A DNA stretch of 64,000 nucleotides from Clostridium sp. BJN0013 (GTDB lineage Bacteria; Bacillota; Clostridia; Clostridiales; Clostridiaceae). Of this stretch, positions 1-8,853 are shown piece after piece (the stretch's first letter is position 1; each line of letters starts with the position of its first letter). The stretch lies in assembly GCF_040939125.1 (NCBI RefSeq), contig NZ_CP162495.1, forward strand, positions 1,364,001 through 1,428,000. The letters are read 5' to 3'. Made by a program: the position numbers and the translations under genes. The notes under the pieces were generated by a model. It saw only the letters and a program-made list of their open reading frames with translations. It had not been told where the DNA came from and ran no database searches.

Positions 1-2
1 AA

Positions 3-1784
3 TACTTAATAGATGAAGAAGATACACAAAGTGTTTTAAATATAGGAGATTTTGCAGTAGATCTTACGGAAAAAGCTAAAATGGGAGGTATAGATCCTTT
101 AATAGGGAGGGAAGATATAATTCGTAGAACTATACAAGTACTATCAAGGAGAAATAAAAATAATCCTATTCATGTTGGAGATCCAGGGGTGGGTAAAACT
201 GCCATTACGGAAGGTCTGGCAAAATTAATTGTAGAAAATAAAGTGCCTAATCTATTAAAAGATAGTAAGATATACTCTCTAGATATGGGGTCCATTTTAG
301 CAGGAACTAAATATAGGGGAGATTTTGAAGATAGAATAAAAAATACACTTAAAAAAATTCAAAAGGAAGATAAACCTATTGTATATATAGATGAGATTCA
401 TACTATAATAGGGGCAGGTTCCGTGTCTGGAGGATCTTTAGATGCAGCAAATATTTTGAAACCTTTTTTGACCAGTGGAAAGATTAAGTTTATAGGTTCA
501 ACTACCTATGATGAGTATAAAAAAATATTTGAAAAAGACAGGGCACTGGCTAGGAGATTTCAAAGAATAGAAATACCAGAACCCACAGTAGAGGATACTT
601 ATAATATACTTTTAGGTATAAAAGATCAATATGAAAAATTTCATAATGTAACTTATAAAGAAGAAGCTTTAAAGGCAGCGGTGGACTTATCTGTAAAATA
701 TATAAATGATAGATTCCTTCCAGACAAGGCTATTGACGTAATAGATGAGACAGGAGCTTATGTAAGACTCCATAGCAGTGACGATAATAAAATAGTTATT
801 GAAAAGGCGCATATAGAAAAAACTATCGCTGCCATGGCTAAAATACCAGAGCAAACATTATCTCAAGATGAAACCAAGGTGTTAAAAAATTTAGATAAGG
901 TTCTTAAGGAAAAAGTGTTTGGTCAGGAAGAAGCTATAGATTCTCTGGTAAGGGCTATAAAAAGATCCAGAGCGGGTTTTAATGAAGATAATAAAACTGT
1001 GGCAAGTCTTTTATTTGTAGGCCCTACAGGGGTGGGAAAGACAGAGATAAGTAAACAACTGGCAAAGGCCTTAAATATTCCTTTTATTAGATTTGATATG
1101 AGTGAATATCAGGAAAAGCACACAGTAGCTAGGCTTATAGGCTCTCCGCCGGGATATGTAGGTTATGAAGAAGGAGGACTTTTGACAGATGTTGTAAGAA
1201 AAACTCCTTATTGCGTGTTACTTTTGGATGAAATAGAAAAGGCTCATCCAGATGTATTGAATATACTGCTTCAGATTATGGATTATGCAACTCTTACAGA
1301 TAATGCAGGAAAGAAAACTGATTTTAAAAACACAACAATCATAATGACTTCAAATGCCGGTGCCAGATCAGTGGGAAAAGTGCTTATGGGATTTGGGGAT
1401 AGAATTGTAAAAAAAGATGCTATCAGTGAAGAGGTAAATAGGATATTTTCCCCGGAATTTAGAAATAGATTGGATGATATAATATATTTTAATTCAATGA
1501 ATGATAAGATGGCATATTTAGTTGCAAAAAAAGTTGTGGGCCAGTTTGAAAAACAGCTTTTATCTAAAAATATAAAAATAAATGTAACAGATGAATGCTA
1601 TAGATGGTTGTCTAAAAAAGGTGTATCACTGGAGTATGGAGCCAGAGAAATAATTAGAATAGTTCAGCAGGATATAAAACCTTATTTTGTAGATAAAGTA
1701 CTTTTTAATGAGAATATTGAAAATACAATTAGTATTATAGATGTAGAAAATGATAGTATAAAAATCAAAAGTGAGGAACAATAG
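3..1784 (+). CDS. clpA: ATP-dependent Clp protease ATP-binding subunit ClpA (5' end missing)
   Basis: The reading frame is open from base 3, so the N-terminal part lies outside the window; the ATG at 81 is internal. Two AAA+ modules are visible. D1 has Walker A GDPGVGKT and Walker B VYIDEIHT; D2 has Walker A GPTGVGKT, then LLLDEIEKAHPDV and the arginine-finger stretch FSPEFRNRLD. An LMGFG segment in D2 sits where ClpA and ClpX carry the ClpP-docking loop. Known role of the family: an ATP-driven unfoldase feeding substrates to the ClpP peptidase in the cytoplasm. The lack of a long coiled-coil insert between the modules favours ClpA over ClpB. No clpS is visible, but the upstream side is not in view. 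Confidence 0.93.
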   Translation, partial: YLIDEEDTQSVLNIGDFAVDLTEKAKMGGIDPLIGREDIIRRTIQVLSRRNKNNPIHVGDPGVGKTAITEGLAKLIVENKVPNLLKDSKIYSLDMGSILAGTKYRGDFEDRIKNTLKKIQKEDKPIVYIDEIHTIIGAGSVSGGSLDAANILKPFLTSGKIKFIGSTTYDEYKKIFEKDRALARRFQRIEIPEPTVEDTYNILLGIKDQYEKFHNVTYKEEALKAAVDLSVKYINDRFLPDKAIDVIDETGAYVRLHSSDDNKIVIEKAHIEKTIAAMAKIPEQTLSQDETKVLKNLDKVLKEKVFGQEEAIDSLVRAIKRSRAGFNEDNKTVASLLFVGPTGVGKTEISKQLAKALNIPFIRFDMSEYQEKHTVARLIGSPPGYVGYEEGGLLTDVVRKTPYCVLLLDEIEKAHPDVLNILLQIMDYATLTDNAGKKTDFKNTTIIMTSNAGARSVGKVLMGFGDRIVKKDAISEEVNRIFSPEFRNRLDDIIYFNSMNDKMAYLVAKKVVGQFEKQLLSKNIKINVTDECYRWLSKKGVSLEYGAREIIRIVQQDIKPYFVDKVLFNENIENTISIIDVENDSIKIKSEEQ

Positions 1785-1878
1785 CTTATAAGATGACTTA
1801 TATTGAGAGGGATGAGTTAAAATATTAAAAAGGGATAAAAGAACTGTAATTTTTCTAGTAGCATTTATTGTAATACTT

Positions 1879-2961
1879 GTGATTATATTTTTTATAAGGT
1901 CATCTTTAAGCAGTGAAGGTGGGGATAACAGTCCTGTTTATGGGAAAGTTATCAAGATACATTCTACAGAAAATAAAGGTTCTGAGAGATTTTCCAATGC
2001 AGATGTTAAAATAATTTCAGGAAAACTTAAAGGTAAAGTAATTACAGTTCAAAATTTTGTAGGGGGAAAGATTAAAGATGAGAGCAGCAGTACTCAGAGT
2101 TTTGTAAAAGTAGGAGATGAAGTATTAGTTAATATTGACAGGTATGATGAAAAAGGAAATGTAGAAGATGCATATATATATGAAATAGTAAGGTATAAGT
2201 ATTTATACAAATTGGCATTGTTTTTTATAATCTCCCTAGCCATTATTGGAGGGAAAAAAGGACTAAAATCCATTATAACATTAATTATAACCGGATTTGT
2301 GGTGATAAAAGTACTTATACCTCTTATAATACAGGGATTTAATCCTACATTGGTGTCTTCTCTAGTATGTATTTTTGTAATTGTAGTAAATCTTCTCATA
2401 ATAAGTGGAAAAAATGAAAAGACTCTGGCTGCTATTATAGGAACTTCTGGGGGAGTTTTGATTGCAGGAATTATAGCAGTATTTTCAAATTTTATAATAA
2501 GGGTTAATGGACTTACCGATGAAGAAATGCAATCCATTATATATACAGCACAAAATGCCAATTTTGACTTTTCAGGATTGCTTTTTGCAGGTATAATTAT
2601 GGGGGCCTTAGGGGCAGTTATGGATGTAAGCATGTCTATAGCCTCTTCCATAAAAGAAATTGGAAGTGCCAAACCGGATATGACTGTAAAAGAGCTTATA
2701 AAGTCAGGGATGAATGTGGGAAAAGATATTATGGGTACTATGGCAAATACCCTCATACTTGCTTATGCAGGGGGTGCCATGTATATAATGATTATGGTTT
2801 CTGCATATTCCTATAGTACATCTATATCCACTGCCGTAGATCAAGACATTATCGCAGCAGAGATATTAAAAGCTTTGGCAGGCAGTATTGGATTGGTTTT
2901 TGCAGTTCCAATTACTGCAGTTGTATCTGCAATACTAGTTAAATCACATTCAAATAAATAA
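1879..2961 (+). CDS. YibE/F family integral membrane protein
   Basis: An N-terminal hydrophobic segment is followed by an extracytoplasmic domain of about 85 residues and then seven or so membrane helices typical of YibE/F proteins (for example around residues 105-125, 130-155, 160-175, 183-205, 230-255, 285-310 and 335-355). The molecular function is unknown. The start is doubtful. The GTG at 1879 has no ribosome binding site and cuts into the first hydrophobic helix, while a GAGAGGGA site at 1805-1812 points to a start near 1822, where the in-frame codon is ATA. The frame is open back to 1816. It follows clpA by under 100 bases and may share its transcript. Confidence 0.82.
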   Translation: MIIFFIRSSLSSEGGDNSPVYGKVIKIHSTENKGSERFSNADVKIISGKLKGKVITVQNFVGGKIKDESSSTQSFVKVGDEVLVNIDRYDEKGNVEDAYIYEIVRYKYLYKLALFFIISLAIIGGKKGLKSIITLIITGFVVIKVLIPLIIQGFNPTLVSSLVCIFVIVVNLLIISGKNEKTLAAIIGTSGGVLIAGIIAVFSNFIIRVNGLTDEEMQSIIYTAQNANFDFSGLLFAGIIMGALGAVMDVSMSIASSIKEIGSAKPDMTVKELIKSGMNVGKDIMGTMANTLILAYAGGAMYIMIMVSAYSYSTSISTAVDQDIIAAEILKALAGSIGLVFAVPITAVVSAILVKSHSNK

Positions 2962-3069
2962 CTGGCTAAAATTATAAAGAATAGCTTAAAAAGTTAAAAA
3001 GTAACATTTTTAAATTTGGAATAATATAATACAGTGAAACAAATCGAAAATAGGAGGGTGTACAACATC

Positions 3070-3411
3070 ATGGAAATTACTGTAAATTTTTATATTATTT
3101 CAGATGATATTTTGGAAAGTTCAAAGAAATTCCATAGTCAGATAAAATCAGCCAACCCTATATATTTGACTCTTCAAACAGGAGATTCCATAATACCTGA
3201 GGATAATAGTGGAGAGTATGCTGTAGTTAGGACTATAAAAAATCTGCATAAAGGGGAACTGGATGTATATATATCTAAATTAAAAAGTAAAGATGAAATA
3301 ATGAATGAAATAGAGGACTTCACTAACAAGACTATAAAATCAATATTTGAATCTATTAAAGATACATTAGATCCTGACGAGGAAAAGGATCTTAATAAAG
3401 CTCAAAACTAA
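3070..3411 (+). CDS. Conserved-looking hypothetical protein
   Basis: This is a 113-residue acidic soluble protein that I do not recognise. The frame extends up to a GTG at 3034, but AGGAGG at 3052-3057 places the start at ATG 3070. The first half looks like alternating beta strands (ITVNFYIISDD, NPIYLTLQTGD, YAVVRTI). The C-terminal third is helical and highly charged, ending DPDEEKDLNKAQN. There is no signal peptide or membrane segment. It stands alone between the YibE/F gene and a structured repeat element, so the context gives no function. Confidence 0.7.
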   Translation: MEITVNFYIISDDILESSKKFHSQIKSANPIYLTLQTGDSIIPEDNSGEYAVVRTIKNLHKGELDVYISKLKSKDEIMNEIEDFTNKTIKSIFESIKDTLDPDEEKDLNKAQN

Positions 3412-3424
3412 AGAACACTATTAG

Positions 3425-3598
3425 AGTTCATTTATCCGAAGGCTGTAAGTAGCTAATATTTTTTACTTTCTTCAAAGTGAGAAATAAGCACTGCCATGCT
3501 TCTGGATAAGTTTTTCTAAGGTTCAGATGGAGAAAAAGCCTTCCTCATGTGCAAACTTCACCTGAACCTAAGAATCACTTGATTTTAATAGTGTTTTT
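3425..3598 (+). repeat. Dispersed structured intergenic element, copy A (most complete)
   Basis: About 170 bases with two parts. The left part runs from TTTATCCGAAGGCT to TTCTGGATAAG and can close as an outer stem, with CTTCTTCAAAGT-like and AGCACTGC blocks inside. The right part has AAGGTTCAG pairing with CTGAACCT and ends AAGAATCACTTGAT. Parts of it recur near 37.7 and 58.5 kb (left part) and near 43.6, 48.2 and 54.6 kb (right part). It is non-coding; an RNA gene or an IS200/IS605-type non-autonomous element are both possible. Confidence 0.65.
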
Positions 3599-3681
3599 AT
3601 TGTGAATTGTAAGTGTTTTAAAATTTAGGATCTTATATCAATGAATAACCCTTCTAATTAATAAGGAGGATATATGAAAGC

Positions 3682-6600
3682 ATGAACAAAAATATATTGA
3701 AAAATTTTGCAGTCAGAAGCAGAAAAGAACTTGTGGAAAAAGTTAAAATAAAAGCTGCAAAGCAAGGTATAAAAAAGGAACATATTGAAAACTTGGATAC
3801 AATTAGGCATTCTGAGAAAATAATATGCAGTGAACGGGAAAAGTTGCAGAGAGAAATGATCATTAATAGAATAGAAACTTTAAATAAAAATGGAGACGAA
3901 GGTTATAACATAGTTATTGAGGAAATTGCCTGTTCCTGGTTTAATAGATTTATTGCCTTAAGATTTATGGAAGTTAATAAATACATACCTGAAACTTTTA
4001 TTATAAAAGATAATGAATACAATTCAATTCAGGAGATTAATGGAATAGATTTTTCTATGGATATGGGAAAAATTCAGGGCATGAAATTAAATAGGGATGT
4101 AGAAGGTATATTCAGGTATGTCATATTATCAAGATGTAATGCTTTAAATAAAGTTCTACCTTTTATATTTGAAGAATGGGCAGATTACACAGAATTGTTA
4201 TTTCCAGAAGATCTCTTAAGTGGAAAAAATTTTGTATTCAAACTTATCCACATAATACCAGAAGAATTATGGCATCATGTGGAAATTATAGGATGGCTTT
4301 ATGAATATTACATATCTAAAGAACAAAATAGAATAATAAGCTCAAAAAAGAAATACACAAAAAAAGAAATACCTTATGCGACTCAACTGTTTACTCCAGA
4401 CTGGATAGTAAAATATATGGTTCAAAATTCGCTGGGAAGATATTGGATAGAGGCTCATCCAGAGCAGAAGGATCTTAAGAAAAGCTGGGAATTTTATGTA
4501 GAAAATTTGGAATTACAGCAAGAATTAAAACCGTATACAGATAGAAATTTAAAGATTGTAGACATAAAATGTTTTGATCCTGCCTGTGGGTGTGGACATG
4601 TACTGGTGTATATGTTCCGATTATTACATCAGATATATAAAAAATGTGGATACGATGAAAATGAAATACCAGAAATAATTATAGAAAATAATCTTTATGG
4701 ACTTGATATACATGATAGAGCCTGCGAGCTTGCTTGTTTTGTTATTGTCATGGAAGGAATGAAATATGACAAATATCTCCTTGAAAAAATGAAAAGAAAA
4801 GCTATAAAATTTAATATAACATCTATAAAGGAAACCAACAATTTTAGTAATGAGGATATAGAGTATGTATTAGGTGATGATTATAATACACATTATAATA
4901 TTATGAAAAATTTTATAGATCAATTTAAAGATGCAAAGATATATGGCTCTCTTATAGAATTAAGGGAGTTTAAAGAGGATATTCTATTAAATAGACTAGA
5001 ATATATAAAAAATATAAGGGAAAGTAACTTACTTAAGGAAAAAAGAAGAAAAGAAATTATTGGAGAGCTGTCAAAATTAATAAAACAGGCTCGCATAATG
5101 GGGTATACATATGATATTTTAGTAACAAATCCTCCTTATATCAGTAATAAATATTTACCTGAACTTCTGGCAAAGTATATTGGAAAAAATTATCCAGAGG
5201 CGAAAAGTGATATATTTTCTGCATTTATGATATATGGCTTTTCAAAAGTAAAATATAATGGACAATTGGCATTTATGACTCCTTTTGTATGGATGTTCAT
5301 ACAGTCTTATCAAAAGTTGAGAGAAGAGATAATTGACCATAAAAGTATAACCAGTCTAATCCAATTGGAATACTCTGGATTTCAGGAGGCTACAGTACCT
5401 ATATGTACATTTACTTTAAGAAATTATAAAGTTAATATTCAGGGCAGTTATATTAAATTGTCAGACTTTAAAGGCCCTAGTAATCAACCTGTTAAAGCTA
5501 AAGAAGCCATAGATAATCCACATGTAAATTATAGATTTACCTTAAATCAAGACAAAATGAAAAGTATTCCAGGCAGCAGATTTGGATACTGGCTTACCAA
5601 CAGAGAAATTGAAATACTCAATAAAGCAAAGATGGTAGGAAATGTAGCTTTTCCATGCACTGGCATGCAAACGGGAAATAATAATAAGTATATAAGATAT
5701 TGGTTTGAAGTAAAATATAAACTTATTAATTTTACTGGAGAAAGTGATAGTATAAAATATTGGATACCCTATCAAATGGGAGGGGAAGCCCGAAAATGGT
5801 ATGGTAATATTTCCGAGGTAATCTACTGGAAAAACAATGGGGAGGAAGTAAGAGCGGAGGAAGGTTCTCTCATAAGAAATGAAAAATTTTTCTTTAAGAA
5901 GGGTATAAGCTGGAAAAGGATAACTTCTGGAAATAATACCATAAGAGTTCTAAATAAGGGATTCATTTTTGATCAATCTGCAGATTCCATATTTGTAAAG
6001 AGTGAAGAGGATTATAACTATATATTAGCTTTTTTTAATACTAGGATAATGATAAATATATTTAAATTTATATCACCTACTTTAAATCTTACTGCCGGAA
6101 CAGTTAAGCAAATTCCAATCTATATTGAAAAGAATATAGATATAAAAAGAAGAATCAATGAACTTTGCGAAGAATGTATAAGTATATCAAAAATGGATTG
6201 GGATTTTTTTGAGACATCCTGGAATTTTAGAAAACATCCTTTTATATTGATGCACAGTAAAAACATGGATAGGGATAAAAAAGATATACCCAGTAATTAT
6301 GATTTACAGGCTAAGTATTATATATGCCATGCATTTAATCTCTGGGAATCATTTGCAAATAATCAGTTCAACAAGTTGAAACATAATGAGGAAGAGCTAA
6401 ACAAAATATTTATCAGTATTTATGGCCTGCAGGATGAATTGACACCGGAAGTTTGGGATAAAGACATTACTATTAGAAGAGCAGATAAAAAAAGAGATAT
6501 TAAATCGTTCATTTCCTATGCAATGGGATGTATGTTTGGAAGATATTCTATTGATAAAGAGGGTATTATATGTTTTGATAGGGGAACATATGGCCTTTAT

Positions 6601-7224
6601 GGTGATAAAAATACAAATTTTATAAGGTATTTGCCAGATAAGGATAATATTATTCCTGTACTTTGTCACAGCTATTTTAAAAATGATATAGTATGTAGGT
6701 TTATACAGTTTGTATATGTAACTTTTGGGGAAAGAACTTTATGTGAAAATCTAAACTTCATATCAGAAACCCTTGGGAAAAAGGAAGGTGAAACAGATGA
6801 AGATACCCTGAGAAGATATTTTATGAATGATTTTTTTAAGGACCATATTCAAGTATATAAAAAAAGGCCTATATATTGGTTATTTACATCAGGGAAATAT
6901 AAAGCGTTCAATTGTTTGGTTTATGTACACAGGTACCATAAGGGAATTTTATCTATAATGAGGGACTGTTATGTAAATAAGATACAGGATAAAATATATA
7001 AAGACATACAATTTTTATCCCATAAAATAGAAGATTCTTGTGAAAGAGAAAAGAAGGCTATAAGTAAAAAACTAGAGATTCTTTATAAACAACAGGATGA
7101 ATTGAATATATATGATGAAATATTGATAAGTAAGGCTAACAAGAACATAGAATTAGAGTTAGACTTAGGCATAAGTGCTAATTACAAAAAATTTTTACCC
7201 CTTGTGAAAACCCTAGAAAAATAA
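3682..7224 (+). CDS. pglX: BREX-type PglX adenine-specific DNA methyltransferase (orphan)
   Basis: This 1,180-residue protein has the PglX plan: a helical N-terminus, a SAM-binding motif I DPACGCGH near residue 299, the adenine-methylase motif IV NPPY near residue 483 followed by ISNKYLPEL, and a long C-terminal half with target-recognition-like blocks. In BREX, PglX methylates adenine in a 6-bp site and marks self DNA. None of brxA, brxB, brxC, pglZ or brxL is next to it, so it may be a solitary methylase or a type IIG-like enzyme. AAGGAGGA at 3662 lies 6 bases before a three-codon reading frame (3674-3685), whose TGA overlaps this ATG. The gene is intact, although most other defence genes in the window are broken. 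Confidence 0.85.
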   Translation: MNKNILKNFAVRSRKELVEKVKIKAAKQGIKKEHIENLDTIRHSEKIICSEREKLQREMIINRIETLNKNGDEGYNIVIEEIACSWFNRFIALRFMEVNKYIPETFIIKDNEYNSIQEINGIDFSMDMGKIQGMKLNRDVEGIFRYVILSRCNALNKVLPFIFEEWADYTELLFPEDLLSGKNFVFKLIHIIPEELWHHVEIIGWLYEYYISKEQNRIISSKKKYTKKEIPYATQLFTPDWIVKYMVQNSLGRYWIEAHPEQKDLKKSWEFYVENLELQQELKPYTDRNLKIVDIKCFDPACGCGHVLVYMFRLLHQIYKKCGYDENEIPEIIIENNLYGLDIHDRACELACFVIVMEGMKYDKYLLEKMKRKAIKFNITSIKETNNFSNEDIEYVLGDDYNTHYNIMKNFIDQFKDAKIYGSLIELREFKEDILLNRLEYIKNIRESNLLKEKRRKEIIGELSKLIKQARIMGYTYDILVTNPPYISNKYLPELLAKYIGKNYPEAKSDIFSAFMIYGFSKVKYNGQLAFMTPFVWMFIQSYQKLREEIIDHKSITSLIQLEYSGFQEATVPICTFTLRNYKVNIQGSYIKLSDFKGPSNQPVKAKEAIDNPHVNYRFTLNQDKMKSIPGSRFGYWLTNREIEILNKAKMVGNVAFPCTGMQTGNNNKYIRYWFEVKYKLINFTGESDSIKYWIPYQMGGEARKWYGNISEVIYWKNNGEEVRAEEGSLIRNEKFFFKKGISWKRITSGNNTIRVLNKGFIFDQSADSIFVKSEEDYNYILAFFNTRIMINIFKFISPTLNLTAGTVKQIPIYIEKNIDIKRRINELCEECISISKMDWDFFETSWNFRKHPFILMHSKNMDRDKKDIPSNYDLQAKYYICHAFNLWESFANNQFNKLKHNEEELNKIFISIYGLQDELTPEVWDKDITIRRADKKRDIKSFISYAMGCMFGRYSIDKEGIICFDRGTYGLYGDKNTNFIRYLPDKDNIIPVLCHSYFKNDIVCRFIQFVYVTFGERTLCENLNFISETLGKKEGETDEDTLRRYFMNDFFKDHIQVYKKRPIYWLFTSGKYKAFNCLVYVHRYHKGILSIMRDCYVNKIQDKIYKDIQFLSHKIEDSCEREKKAISKKLEILYKQQDELNIYDEILISKANKNIELELDLGISANYKKFLPLVKTLEK

Positions 7225-7263
7225 GTATATAATAATTTTCAACTTAGCATTAGGAGGTTTGGT

Positions 7264-8661
7264 ATGCAAATTAGAATAGAAAAGGATTTACTGGGAGAGA
7301 AAGAAATAGATGATTCTTCTTATTTTGGAATCAATACCAAAAGGGCTCTTGAGAATTTTAATTTAGGAGGAAAAACCGTAAATTTAAATTTAATAAAAGA
7401 AATTGCACTTATAAAGAAAGCAGCTGCCATAGTAAATGAAGATTTAAAAGAACTTCCTAAAGATAAAGCAGAGGCTATAATTAAAGCCAGTGAAGAGGTT
7501 ATAGAAGGAAAGTTTGATAGCCAGTTTTACCTTAGTGCATTTCAAGGGGGAGCCGGAACGTCTACAAATATGAATGTAAATGAGGTTATAGCTAACAGAG
7601 CTATAGAAATACTGGGAGGGAAAAAAGGAAATTATAATTTAGTGCACCCATTAAATGATGTAAATATGTCGCAGTCAACTAATGATGTTTATCCCACGGC
7701 TTTAAGAATTGCAGCTATAAAACTTATAAGAAAATTAAGCAGCTGTCTTGCAGAGCTGCAGGAAGAGCTTCAGATAAAGGAAAATGAATTTTCAGATATA
7801 ATAAAGCTTGGAAGAACCCAGCTTATGGATGCGTTGCCTATGATGGTAGGACAGGGATTTGGAGCTTATGCAAAAGCAATAGCCAGAGACAGATGGAGAA
7901 TATATAAGGTGGAAGAAAGGTTGAGAGAAGTTAATATAGGAGGTACTGCCATAGGTACAGGACTTAATGCCAGCAATAAATTTGTATATGAGATAACAGA
8001 TGTGCTTCAGGATTTAACGGGTCTTGGAATTGCAAGGTCAGATTATCCAATGGATGTAACTCAAAATTGTGACATATTTGTGGAAGTTTCAGGATTATTG
8101 AAATCTTTGGCAGTTAATCTATTGAAAATTTCAAATGATTTAAGAATTTTAAATTCAGGACCTGTAGGGGGGATTGGAGAAATTGTGCTTCCTAAAGTAC
8201 AATCCGGTTCTACCATTATGCCAGGCAAAGTTAATCCGGTTATAGCAGAAATGACTGCCCAGGTAAGTATGAAGGTAATATCAAATGATATCGCCATCAC
8301 CATGGCAAGCAGTTCAGGACAACTGGAACTAAATGCATTTACCCCTTTAATTGCAGAAGGTTTACTGGAGTCATTGGAACTTTTAGAAAAGACAGTTATA
8401 ATATTTAGAGAAAAGTGCATCAAAGGAATTAAGGTAAATGAAGAAAATTGCAAAAAAAATCTTGAGGCATCTACTGCTCTGGTAACAGCTCTTGTGCATT
8501 ACATAGGATATGACAGGGCTGGAAAACTGGCAGAAAAGGCTTTAAAAGAGCATAAAACAATAAGAGAAGTTTTATATCAAGAGGAAGTACTTCCAAGGGA
8601 AAAGATAGATGAAATAATAAATCCATATCAACTTACAAAGCCTGGAATACCGGGAATATGA
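7264..8661 (+). CDS. aspA: Aspartate ammonia-lyase (aspartase)
   Basis: This 465-residue member of the aspartase/fumarase superfamily begins RIEKDLLGEKEI and continues YFGINTKRALENF, the pattern of aspartases rather than fumarases. The signature loop GSSTIMPGKVNP near residue 315 carries the catalytic serine, and TSTNMNVNEV and SQSTNDVYPT form the substrate pocket. It reversibly deaminates L-aspartate to fumarate and ammonia in the cytoplasm. GGAGG at 7252 precedes the ATG. It is probably transcribed alone or from the pglX transcript, 39 bases downstream of it. Fumarase C activity cannot be excluded from sequence alone, but aspartase is clearly favoured. Confidence 0.9.
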   Translation: MQIRIEKDLLGEKEIDDSSYFGINTKRALENFNLGGKTVNLNLIKEIALIKKAAAIVNEDLKELPKDKAEAIIKASEEVIEGKFDSQFYLSAFQGGAGTSTNMNVNEVIANRAIEILGGKKGNYNLVHPLNDVNMSQSTNDVYPTALRIAAIKLIRKLSSCLAELQEELQIKENEFSDIIKLGRTQLMDALPMMVGQGFGAYAKAIARDRWRIYKVEERLREVNIGGTAIGTGLNASNKFVYEITDVLQDLTGLGIARSDYPMDVTQNCDIFVEVSGLLKSLAVNLLKISNDLRILNSGPVGGIGEIVLPKVQSGSTIMPGKVNPVIAEMTAQVSMKVISNDIAITMASSSGQLELNAFTPLIAEGLLESLELLEKTVIIFREKCIKGIKVNEENCKKNLEASTALVTALVHYIGYDRAGKLAEKALKEHKTIREVLYQEEVLPREKIDEIINPYQLTKPGIPGI

Positions 8662-8791
8662 GTCTTTTAAACAATTAAGGGTTGAGGGTTAAGAATTAAG
8701 AGTTTAGGATAATTTTCTTTTGTAAACTTTAGAAAATCTAAAAATTTTTCCTTAACTTTTTAATCTTCACTTTTAACTCTTAATCATTAAA

Positions 8792-8853
8792 AAGGAGGTG
8801 AATTTAGTGAGAGTCTGAAACTTATAGTGAATTTCTCTCGCTAAAGATAACAA
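8792..8853 (+). promoter_or_regulatory. Stem-loop separating the hydF ribosome binding site from its start codon
   Basis: AAGGAGG at 8792-8798 is the only good ribosome binding site, yet the hydF ATG is at 8854. Between them, 8803-8813 (TTTAGTGAGAG) pairs with 8835-8845 (CTCTCGCTAAA) in an 11-bp stem with one G-U pair and a 21-base loop. Folding brings the two to an effective spacing of about 12 bases. Both GTG codons within (8807, 8827) run into stops within a few codons, so they are not alternative starts for hydF. Confidence 0.6.

Noticed and set aside
8662-8790. TTAAGAATTAAGAG/CTCTTAATCATTAA inverted stretch after aspA, considered as a terminator
   Set aside because: The arms are far apart and made of simple AT-rich words that recur by chance in clostridia; there is no clear T-run.
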